Of a stretch of 64,000 bases of DNA, positions 27,241 to 34,240 are shown piece after piece. Position numbers and translations under genes: made by a program. Location of the stretch: assembly GCF_015704865.1 (NCBI RefSeq), contig NZ_JADQTO010000003.1, forward strand, positions 496,001 through 560,000, read 5' to 3'. This DNA is from Actinoplanes aureus. Its GTDB lineage: Bacteria; Actinomycetota; Actinomycetes; Mycobacteriales; Micromonosporaceae. How positions within the stretch are numbered: the stretch's first letter is position 1; each line of letters begins with the position of its first letter. The notes beneath the pieces were generated by a model. The model was given only the letters and a program-made list of their open reading frames with translations. It had not been told where the DNA came from and made no database searches.

Positions 27241-28410
27241 TCAGATGTGGCTGGGCTTGTCGACGGCCGCGACGACGGCCTCCAGGACGCGCATGTTGTG
27301 CAGGCCGTGGGCCATGGTCGGGCAGGGCGGCAGCTTCTCGACGCCGGCGATCTGGTCCAGGAAGGCGCGAGCCTGGTAGACGAAGAAGTCGTTCTGCCCG
27401 TGGCCGACGGTGGGGAAGTCCATCGGCAGGCCGTGCGCCACATAGGGATGCCAGGGGCCGATGAAGACCTGACGCGGGCCGTTGACCACGGTGTCCGGCG
27501 CGCCGTCGACGATGGTGAACTCGGCCGGCCGGGTCAGGTCGAACGAGGCCGACCCGTTCTCGCAGAACAGGTCGATGCGCAGCGTGTTGGCGTGGCCGTA
27601 GGCGACCCGGGACAGCGAGAACGTGCCGACCGCCCCGCTGTCGTAGCCGGTGGTGAAGGTGCAGACGTCCTCGTTTTCCACCGGGACGCGCTCGTCGCTG
27701 AGCCGCACCCCGCCGGCGTGCCCGACGGCGACGCCGAGCGGCCTGGGCCGGTCCTTCACCAGGGTGGCCATCATGGTGCCCTGCACCATGCCGGTCGGTC
27801 CGCAGAAGAGCTCGGCCAGGTCGACCATGTGGCTGCCGATGTCGGCGAGCACGCCGGAGCCCGGGGCGCCCTGATAACGCCAGCTCATCGGCCGCTGTGG
27901 GTCGTGCCCGTAGTCGCACCAGTAGTTGCCGACGAAGTGCCGCACCGGGCCGAGCCGTTGCTCGACCTCGCGGCGGATCGCGGTGATCGCCGGCGAGCGG
28001 CGGAAGGTGAACCCGACCGCGTCGACCTGACCCGGCGCCGCCGCGGCGGCGGTGACCATGGCCTCGGCGTCGGCGACCGACGGCGCCAGCGGTTTCTCGC
28101 AGAGCACGTGCTTGCCGGCGGCCAGCGCCGCCTCGGTGATCTCGCGGTGCAGGCTGTTGGCCACGGCCACGCTCACCGCGTCGACGTCGGGGGACTCGAT
28201 CACGGCGCGCCAGTCGGTCTCGGCCCGCTCGTAGCCGTAACGCCGGGCGGCGTCGGCGGCGAACGGCTCGTGCACGTCGACGATCGCGACGAGGCGCGGC
28301 GCCGGCTGGTCCAGGTCGAAGACGGTGGCGGCATTCCGGTACGCGTTCGCATGGGCGCGGCCGACCATGCCGGCTCCAATCACCGCGACGCCGATGGAGG
28401 GGTGTGTCAT
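27241..28410 (-). CDS. Gfo/Idh/MocA-family oxidoreductase
   Basis: 389 aa NAD(P)-dependent dehydrogenase. The Rossmann motif GAGMVGRAH is near the start, and CEKPLAPSVADAEAM holds the EKP motif. DIGSHMVDLAE is the typical Asp/His catalytic region. It is the first gene of a two-gene operon with the isomerase. The ATG is 17 bp from a palindromic LacI-type operator. It probably oxidises a sugar or polyol handled next by the isomerase. Confidence 0.86.
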   Translation of the reverse strand: MTHPSIGVAVIGAGMVGRAHANAYRNAATVFDLDQPAPRLVAIVDVHEPFAADAARRYGYERAETDWRAVIESPDVDAVSVAVANSLHREITEAALAAGKHVLCEKPLAPSVADAEAMVTAAAAAPGQVDAVGFTFRRSPAITAIRREVEQRLGPVRHFVGNYWCDYGHDPQRPMSWRYQGAPGSGVLADIGSHMVDLAELFCGPTGMVQGTMMATLVKDRPRPLGVAVGHAGGVRLSDERVPVENEDVCTFTTGYDSGAVGTFSLSRVAYGHANTLRIDLFCENGSASFDLTRPAEFTIVDGAPDTVVNGPRQVFIGPWHPYVAHGLPMDFPTVGHGQNDFFVYQARAFLDQIAGVEKLPPCPTMAHGLHNMRVLEAVVAAVDKPSHI

Positions 28411-28426
28411 CGTGGGATCCTCGCTT

Positions 28427-28438
28427 TAAAGCGCTTTA
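28427..28438. promoter_or_regulatory. LacI-family operator palindrome
   Basis: TAAAGCGCTTTA is a perfect 12-bp palindrome with the central CG step usual for LacI/GalR operators. It lies 16 bp upstream of the oxidoreductase start and 62 bp before the lacI-type gene, so one site could control both directions. Confidence 0.75.
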
Positions 28439-28500
28439 GGTTCCCTGTACTCTCTAGGTCGATCACGATTCGTGTCAATGCCATCACCCGAGGTGTTCAG

Positions 28501-29502
28501 ATGGTGAAGCGCCCGCGGCTGACCGACGTCGCCGCCCGCGTCGGGGTGTCGCCCGCGTCGGTGTCCCTGGTCCTGCGCGGCGTGCCCGGTCCCAGCGCCG
28601 AGACCCGCGACCGGGTTCTGGCCGCTGCCGCCGAGCTCGGCTACCGGGCCGACCGCACCGCCAGCATGCTCGCCCGCCGCCGGCGGCATCTGCTCGGCGT
28701 CATGCTCGACGTGCGCAACCCGTTCCACGCCGAGCTGGCCGAGGAGATCCATGTCGCGGCCGGCGGCGCCGGCTACGAGGTGGTGCTGGCCACCCTGACC
28801 CGCGACAGCGACGAGCGGCACGCCACCGAGACGCTGCTCGACTTCCGCAGCGAGGCGCTCATCCTGCTCGGCCCCGACTCGCCCGCCGCCGACCTGGACG
28901 AACTGGCCGCACAGGTGCCCTGTGTCGCCGTCGGCACAGCGGTTCGCGCCGCCGCCGTCGACGTGGTCCGCTCCGCCGACGACGTCGGTGTCGAGGCGGC
29001 CCTGCACCACCTGATCGAGCTCGGACACACCCGGATCGCCTTCCTCGACGGCGGTCCGGGCCCGGTGGCCGGCATGCGGCGCCGCGGGTACCGGCGCGCA
29101 CTCCGCCGGGCCGGCCTCATCGCCGAGGTGCTACCCGGCGACCACACCGAGGCCGGGGGCATCCGGGCCGGCCGCGCCCTGCTGGAGTCCACCGACCGCC
29201 CCACCGCCGTCGTCGCCTCCAACGACCGCCTCGCCGTCGGCCTGATGGACGCGCTGTTGCGCGCCGGCGTCGGCGTCCCCGAGGAGATCTCCGTGATCGG
29301 CTACGACGACAGCACACTCGCCCGGCTCGCCCACATCGACCTCACCTCGGTCAACCAGAACGCGCCGGAGCAGGCCAGGCAGGCCGTGCGGGCCGCGGTG
29401 TCCCGCCTGGACGAGGGCCGGGCCGGGCGGATGGAGATGGTTCTGGTGCCACACCTGGTCGTCCGCGGCAGCACGGCTGCCTTAAGGGGGGAACGCAAGT
29501 GA
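28501..29502 (+). CDS. LacI-family transcriptional repressor
   Basis: 333 aa. The N-terminal HTH LTDVAARVGVSPASVSLVLR is followed by the hinge LGYRADRTASMLARRRRH and a periplasmic-binding-protein-like effector domain (SVIGYDDSTLARLAHIDLTS near the end). ATG 28501 has GAGGT upstream; the frame is open far into the divergent gene but no earlier start is credible. It should repress the oxidoreductase/isomerase operon through TAAAGCGCTTTA. A HAD remnant begins at its stop codon (GTGA overlap). Confidence 0.92.
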   Translation: MVKRPRLTDVAARVGVSPASVSLVLRGVPGPSAETRDRVLAAAAELGYRADRTASMLARRRRHLLGVMLDVRNPFHAELAEEIHVAAGGAGYEVVLATLTRDSDERHATETLLDFRSEALILLGPDSPAADLDELAAQVPCVAVGTAVRAAAVDVVRSADDVGVEAALHHLIELGHTRIAFLDGGPGPVAGMRRRGYRRALRRAGLIAEVLPGDHTEAGGIRAGRALLESTDRPTAVVASNDRLAVGLMDALLRAGVGVPEEISVIGYDDSTLARLAHIDLTSVNQNAPEQARQAVRAAVSRLDEGRAGRMEMVLVPHLVVRGSTAALRGERK

Positions 29503-29660
29503 TCGACACGATCTTCTTCGACGTCCCGTCCTCGATCCGGTACGTCGGCGATCGGCCCGACAACGATGTGCGCCCCGCCGAGGACGCCGGCATGAAGACC
29601 TGCCTGATCCGGCGCGGCGGTGCCTGTTCTGCAGCGAAGCACAACGCAGCAAGCGGCTAG
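29499..29660 (+). pseudogene. HAD-superfamily hydrolase remnant
   Basis: A 53-codon frame starts at GTG 29499, overlapping the lacI stop. It begins IDTIFFDV, the start of HAD motif I, then skips to VGDRPDNDVRPAEDAGMK, the HAD motif IV region normally about 150 residues later, and ends shortly after. The DxDGT nucleophile and the middle of the enzyme are missing. The 4-bp overlap suggests an intact gene was once coupled to lacI. As it stands it cannot be an active phosphatase. Confidence 0.72.
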
Positions 29661-29741
29661 CCCACCAGCGATGACAGCCGGGGGAGGCCGGTCCCCGCGG
29701 GCAAGCGCCACAATGCACGCGAGAAGTTGGCACGTTCCGGC

Positions 29742-29770
29742 TTCGAATGATCTCGCCGCTGCTGTAACTT
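29742..29770 (+). promoter_or_regulatory. Candidate promoter of the 63-aa membrane protein gene
   Basis: TTCGAA (29742-29747), a 17-base spacer and TAACTT (29765-29770) preceded by TG form an extended -10-like promoter. It leaves a leader of about 80 bases that ends in GGAAAGGAGG before ATG 29859. Confidence 0.45.
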
Positions 29771-29858
29771 GGCGGCACAGCAAATCGCTGAGGCGGAAAC
29801 CCGCCGCCACGTGCACGCCGACAGGAGGGACCGCCGTTGGAGGAAAGGAGGAAATACG

Positions 29859-30050
29859 ATGCTCGAGGGCCAACCAGCAGATCCAGGTAACGAAGAGGAC
29901 GCTAGGACCCCCAGGGTGATCGGCACGGTTGCGAAATGGGTAGCTCAAGGTGTCGTGATTGCGATAAGTGGCAAGCTATTTGTTTACTACTTACAGCATA
30001 TGCACGGCAATGAAACTGCCGATTTGATTCGCACCATCGCGGGTTGTTAA
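29859..30050 (+). CDS. Small single-span membrane protein of unknown function
   Basis: 63 aa. ATG 29859 is preceded by GGAAAGGAGGAAATACG, one of the strongest ribosome sites in the window. The first 22 residues are polar and acidic (NEEDARTPRV). Residues about 26-46 are hydrophobic (VAKWVAQGVVIAISGKLFVYY), one membrane span or an amphipathic helix. The tail LQHMHGNETADLIRTIAGC ends in Cys. Codon use is more A/T-rich than in neighbouring genes, suggesting transfer. A canonical terminator follows 40 bp downstream, so it is a monocistronic unit. I recognise no family. Confidence 0.6.
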   Translation: MLEGQPADPGNEEDARTPRVIGTVAKWVAQGVVIAISGKLFVYYLQHMHGNETADLIRTIAGC

Positions 30051-30090
30051 GTAAATTGAGTTCTGATTACCGGTACCAGGCAATTGATCC

Positions 30091-30123
30091 CACGCTCGTA
30101 GCTCCTGCTACGAGCGTGTTTTT
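30091..30123 (+). terminator. Rho-independent terminator
   Basis: A 12-bp perfect stem CACGCTCGTAGC / GCTACGAGCGTG with loop TCCT is followed by TTTTT. It is the only hairpin with a canonical T-run that I found in the window, and it ends the small membrane protein transcript. Confidence 0.9.
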
Positions 30124-30168
30124 CATGGTCAAGAAGATGCGCTCGAGCCACGGCTCGGCTATGAAAGA

Positions 30169-32142
30169 TCAGTCGCTGCGGAATATGACCACCAGTACGC
30201 GCAGGACCAAGACCACCGAGACGATCAGCAAGCTGTAACCGAGCAGCGGGAACAGGCCGACGCCGGTGCTGATCTGCGGACCGTCACCGCTGCCCAGCAG
30301 CATGATCGCCATCACTCCGGCGGCCGCGCCGATCACCGTCAGCAGCGCCTGGTGGAACATGCCGGTCAGCAGCCGCCGGTCCTGGTCATCGGAGAAGAGG
30401 CGGACGTTGAACCGCAGCCGGCCGTGCTCCACCGTCTCGCCGATCCGGTCCAGCCGCCGGGGCATGCCGCGCAGTACCGGCAGCAGCGCCACCAGCTCCT
30501 TCTCCAGGGTGTCGCGCAGGTGGGCCGGCGCCAGCGCCTCGGCGATCCGCCGGCCGCCGGCCGCCCGGGCCTGTCCGAGCAGGTCGAAGCCGGGCCGGAG
30601 CAGGCCCAGCGTTCCCTCCAGGGTGGCGAAGGCGCGGAACACCGCCGCGACCGGTGCGGGCACGCCGAGCCCGTACGACGTGAAGGTCCGCAGCAGTGCC
30701 GTCACCGCCGCGACACCGGCGGTGCTGCCGGGCGCGGCGTAGCGGACGATGAGGATGCCGATCGCACGCTGCAGTTCCCGTTCGTCGACGTGGTCGGGCC
30801 GGTCCACCAGGTGCAGCAGGGCGTCGCTGGCCGCCACCGAGTCACCGCGGCCGACCGCTTCGAGCAGCCGGCCGATCGCGTTACGCGTCACCGCGTCCAG
30901 CCGCCCGACCGAGCCCAGATCGAGCATGCCGAGCGAGTTCCCGCCGTCCAGCAGCAGGTTGCCGGGGTGCAGATCGGCGTGGAAGACGCCGTGCACCAGC
31001 ACCTGGTCGAGCATGCTGTCGAGCAGGCCGGCCGCCAGCCGCTCGCGCCGGGCGTCGTCGAACCCGTCGAGCAGCGGCGCGGCCGCACCCAGTGCGGTGC
31101 CCGGGAGCCGGCCCATCACCAGCACCCGCTCGGAGCTGAACGCGGGGTAGGGCGCGGGCACGCGTACCCCCCGATCCGGTGACGATGCCAGGGCCGCGGC
31201 CATGGTCTGCAGGTTGTCGCGCTCGACGGTGAAGTCGAGCTCTTCGCGCAGCGCCTCGGCGAAGCCGAGGGCCAGCCCGCGCGCTCCGAAGGAGCGGCCC
31301 CAGGAGGTACGTGCCTCCAGGGTGTCCGCCAGGCGGGACAGAATGTCCAGGTCTCGTTCCACGACGGTGGCGATGCCGGGCCGCCGCACCTTGACCACCA
31401 CGTCGGTGCCGTCGTGCAGCCGTGCCGCGTGCACCTGGGCCACCGAGGCCGCCGCCAGCGGCTCCCGGTCGATCTCGGCGAAGACCTGTTCGACCGGCTC
31501 GCCGAGTTCAGCGGCGAGGACCGCCGCGATGTCGTCCCACGGCACCGGCGTTGCCTGGTCCTGCAACGCCGTCAACTCGTCGATGAACTCGGCCGGCAAC
31601 AGGTCGCGCCGGGTGGAGAGCAGCTGACCGACCTTCACGAACGTCACGCCGCCCTCGTCCAGGGCCGCGCGCAGGGACCGGGCCAGCTGCCGCCGGGCGG
31701 CGGCGGAGTTCGGCCCGGGCGCCGGCCGGCCGCGCAGGAAGCGGCCGAGGCCGTGCCGCAGCGCGATCCGCACGATGCTCCAGTACCGGCGGGTGCGGGC
31801 GATGCGGCGCCGGGCGCCACGCCAGATCTCCACCGGCCCCGGCAGCGAGCCGGTCGGCAGGAGTACCTCAAGGATTACCAGCAGCGCCATGGCGATCAGG
31901 GCCGCCACGCTCGCCGCGGCGAGGATCAGCAGAAAGGCTTCGCCGGCGGTCACGCTCGTCCGGTCCGGCGGTGCGAACGCGACCATGATCGGACCGGTCA
32001 CGATCATGGCCAGCAGGCCGGCGGCCAGGGTACGCGCCGGACCGACCCGGACGCCGAGGAGGCGCCGGATGACCGCTGCGAACAGCAGCACCGTCACGGC
32101 CACCGTCGGAATGAACAGGACCGTCGATATCGCCGTCTCCAC
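30169..32142 (-). CDS. UbiB/AarF (ABC1) family kinase-like membrane protein
   Basis: About 657 aa from GTG 32142; the frame is open to 32316, but the extra 58 residues are Arg/Gly/Pro-rich and unlike a signal, so the exact start is uncertain. Two or three N-terminal hydrophobic segments precede the ABC1 kinase core: TFVKVGQLLSTRRDLLP (KxGQ motif), an Ala-rich AAASVAQVHAA loop, VFHADLHPGNLLLD (catalytic loop) and MLDLGSVGRLD. Two more hydrophobic segments close the protein. Known relatives support quinone or lipid metabolism as atypical kinases or ATPases. Its neighbours give no clue. Confidence 0.85.
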   Translation of the reverse strand: METAISTVLFIPTVAVTVLLFAAVIRRLLGVRVGPARTLAAGLLAMIVTGPIMVAFAPPDRTSVTAGEAFLLILAAASVAALIAMALLVILEVLLPTGSLPGPVEIWRGARRRIARTRRYWSIVRIALRHGLGRFLRGRPAPGPNSAAARRQLARSLRAALDEGGVTFVKVGQLLSTRRDLLPAEFIDELTALQDQATPVPWDDIAAVLAAELGEPVEQVFAEIDREPLAAASVAQVHAARLHDGTDVVVKVRRPGIATVVERDLDILSRLADTLEARTSWGRSFGARGLALGFAEALREELDFTVERDNLQTMAAALASSPDRGVRVPAPYPAFSSERVLVMGRLPGTALGAAAPLLDGFDDARRERLAAGLLDSMLDQVLVHGVFHADLHPGNLLLDGGNSLGMLDLGSVGRLDAVTRNAIGRLLEAVGRGDSVAASDALLHLVDRPDHVDERELQRAIGILIVRYAAPGSTAGVAAVTALLRTFTSYGLGVPAPVAAVFRAFATLEGTLGLLRPGFDLLGQARAAGGRRIAEALAPAHLRDTLEKELVALLPVLRGMPRRLDRIGETVEHGRLRFNVRLFSDDQDRRLLTGMFHQALLTVIGAAAGVMAIMLLGSGDGPQISTGVGLFPLLGYSLLIVSVVLVLRVLVVIFRSD

Positions 32143-32186
32143 GACGGTCGACAATATCGTCCCGCATCGAGCGGTGACGGCGGTGC

Positions 32187-32355
32187 TCAGGCCCGGGACG
32201 GATCCGCACGGGGAACGAGGTGACGCATGAGCATCTCGGTCCCCTGGGAACTGATGCCCTCGTGGTCCGGCCGGAATCCGGCCGCCGAGCCGACCGCGCG
32301 GTAGAGAGCCTCCCACTGCGCGAGTTCGCCGAGACTGACCCGCGCCTCGAGCTCA
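32187..32355 (-). other. Short coding-like remnant without a start
   Basis: Immediately downstream of the dehydrogenase stop, another minus-strand frame reads ELEARVSLGELAQWEALY and continues through GFRPDHEGISSQGTEM to a stop at 32187. It has strong G/C third-position bias and a plausible amino-acid mix but no ATG, GTG or TTG at a sensible place. It may be the 3' end of a degraded gene. No family recognised. Confidence 0.3.
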
Positions 32356-33357
32356 CCGCCGGGGATCGACCAGGATCTTGGGACCGGGCGCGGCCCGCCC
32401 CGGCCGATTCCCCGCCAGCACGCCGGCCACCTCGTCCAAGCCGACCGTCGCAGCGACCAGCGGGCGCGGGTCCACCGAGCCGGAGGCGTACGCGCGGACG
32501 GCGTCGGCCAGCCCGGCGGAGGCGCCCAGGATGCCGACCACGGTGACGTCCTTGAGTACGACGTCGCGGGTGTCGACCGTGCTGGGCGTCCCGGACAGGC
32601 CGATCCAGACGACCCGCCGGCCCGGCTCCACCAGCTGAACCGCGAGAGCCGGCAGATCCGGGCCGTTCGTCGCGTCGATGACGGCGTCCCACGCCAGCAC
32701 CGGAAGGTCGTCCCGGCTCCAGGCCTGCTCGAACCCGAGCCGCCGGGCGAAGTCCAGGTGCTGGCCGAGCAGATGCACCTCGTACCCACGATCCCGGGCG
32801 ATCATCGCGACGAGCAGGCCGATCGTGCCGGTGCCCAGGACCAAGAGCCGCTCACCCGGGTCCAGGGCGGCCGCCGCCACGCTGCGCTGGGCGTTGCCGC
32901 CCGGTTCGACGAGCGCGCCGAGGGTGGCGTCCACGGTGTCCGGCAGCTCGTACAGGTAGGCGGCCGGGAAGGCCAGTTGCTCGGCGAGCGCGCCGGGCAG
33001 GCCGTCGCGGATGCCCAGCTCGCGCATCTCCGCACAGACGTGGTGCCGGCCGCCGAGGCAACGCCGGCACCGGCCGCAGGCGATCATCGTGTCGCCGGTG
33101 ACCCGCTTGCCGATCCAGGACTCGTCGACGCCCGGCCCGGTCGCGGTGACCACACCCGACCATTCGTGCCCGGGCCGCAGCGGGTACGACGACACCCCGG
33201 AATGCAGGTAGCTCATCTCACCGGTGAACAGCTCGACGTCGGTGCCGCACACCCCGGCCCGTTCCACGTCGACGACCACCTGCCCGGCGGCGGCGACCGG
33301 CGTGGGCACGTCCAGGACCTCGGCCTTGCCGGGGCCGGTGAAGACCAGCGCGCGCAT
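32353..33357 (-). CDS. Zinc-dependent sugar/polyol dehydrogenase (MDR family)
   Basis: 334 aa. AGVCGTDVELFTGE gives the catalytic-zinc cysteine, RPGHEWSG the His-Glu pair, and ACGRCRRCLGGRHHVC the four structural-zinc cysteines. VLGTGTIGLLVA is the cofactor-binding Rossmann loop. ATG 33357 overlaps the stop of the lactonase gene (TGATG), so the two are translationally coupled. Together with the lactonase and divergent dehydratase it probably oxidises an aldose or sugar alcohol. Substrate unknown. Confidence 0.88.
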   Translation of the reverse strand: MRALVFTGPGKAEVLDVPTPVAAAGQVVVDVERAGVCGTDVELFTGEMSYLHSGVSSYPLRPGHEWSGVVTATGPGVDESWIGKRVTGDTMIACGRCRRCLGGRHHVCAEMRELGIRDGLPGALAEQLAFPAAYLYELPDTVDATLGALVEPGGNAQRSVAAAALDPGERLLVLGTGTIGLLVAMIARDRGYEVHLLGQHLDFARRLGFEQAWSRDDLPVLAWDAVIDATNGPDLPALAVQLVEPGRRVVWIGLSGTPSTVDTRDVVLKDVTVVGILGASAGLADAVRAYASGSVDPRPLVAATVGLDEVAGVLAGNRPGRAAPGPKILVDPRR

Positions 33358-34202
33358 CAGAGAGCCGGATTCCAGTACGGCGTGGGCAGCCCGGCCACAC
33401 CGACTCGCGCGGTGAACAGGCGACCCGAGTCCGGGTGCGCGGCCAGGTCGCCGGCGGACAGGTCCTGGGTGGCCGTGGTGATCACCAGAACGTCCAGGGC
33501 CGGGCCGGCGAACGCGACGCTGGAGGTGTGCGGCGCGTCCACCTCGATCACGCCCAGCAGCTCGCCGGCCGGGGAACGGTGCTCGACCCGGCCGCCGCCC
33601 CAGACCGCGAGCCACAGGTCACCGGCGGCGTCCACGCAGAGCCCGTCCGGGTGCCCGTCGGCCAGCCGGAACAGCGCCTCCCGGGTGCCGCTCGGGTAGT
33701 TCCGGACGAAGACCGTGCGGGTGTTCGTGTCGACGCTGTAGAACCGGGTGCCGTCCGGGCTCCAGGCCAGCCCGTTGGACAGGGTGAGGTCGTCGTCGAT
33801 CGTGGTGCAGCCGCCGTCCTCGTACCGGACGAGGATCTCCCGGTCGCCACCCAGGCTGCCGACCAGGAACCGCCCGGCGGGATCCACCGCGCCGTCGTTC
33901 AACCGGCCGGCGCGCCCGTCCGGCAGCACGCGTGCGAGTCGCGTCCGCGTACCGTCAAGATCTAGACGCGTGAGGGTCGCGCGTTCGGCGACCAGCAGCT
34001 CGCCGGTCTCCGCCACGGCGACCGCGCCCACGCTGTCCGCGAACGACCAGGACCCGGTGTGCCGGACGCGATCGTCTTCGAGGCGGCCCTCGTGCACGTC
34101 CCCGGCCACGATGTCGACCCAGAGCAGCCGTTGCCGCGCGGCGTCCCAGACCGGCCCCTCGCCGAGGAAATACGCCTGGTTGCCGGCAGGACGGGCTCTC
34201 AT
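33357..34202 (-). CDS. SMP-30/gluconolactonase family sugar lactonase
   Basis: 281 aa six-bladed beta-propeller. YFLGEGPVWDAARQ holds the metal-binding Glu, NDGAVDPAGRFLVGS the conserved Asn, SNGLAWSPDGTRFY the next metal ligand region and GHPDGLCVDAAGDLW the catalytic Asp region. ATG 34202 is 38 bp from the divergent dehydratase start and has no Shine-Dalgarno. It would hydrolyse a sugar lactone to the acid used by the dehydratase. The downstream dehydrogenase start overlaps its stop. Confidence 0.88.
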   Translation of the reverse strand: MRARPAGNQAYFLGEGPVWDAARQRLLWVDIVAGDVHEGRLEDDRVRHTGSWSFADSVGAVAVAETGELLVAERATLTRLDLDGTRTRLARVLPDGRAGRLNDGAVDPAGRFLVGSLGGDREILVRYEDGGCTTIDDDLTLSNGLAWSPDGTRFYSVDTNTRTVFVRNYPSGTREALFRLADGHPDGLCVDAAGDLWLAVWGGGRVEHRSPAGELLGVIEVDAPHTSSVAFAGPALDVLVITTATQDLSAGDLAAHPDSGRLFTARVGVAGLPTPYWNPAL

Positions 34203-34240
34203 GGGTTTTGATCCTAATCGGCACGCCCTACGATCCGGAT

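Noticed and set aside
29657..29926. An 89-codon minus-strand frame opposite the small membrane protein gene
   Set aside because: No promoter or ribosome site, and it lies over the leader and ribosome site of the better supported plus-strand gene.
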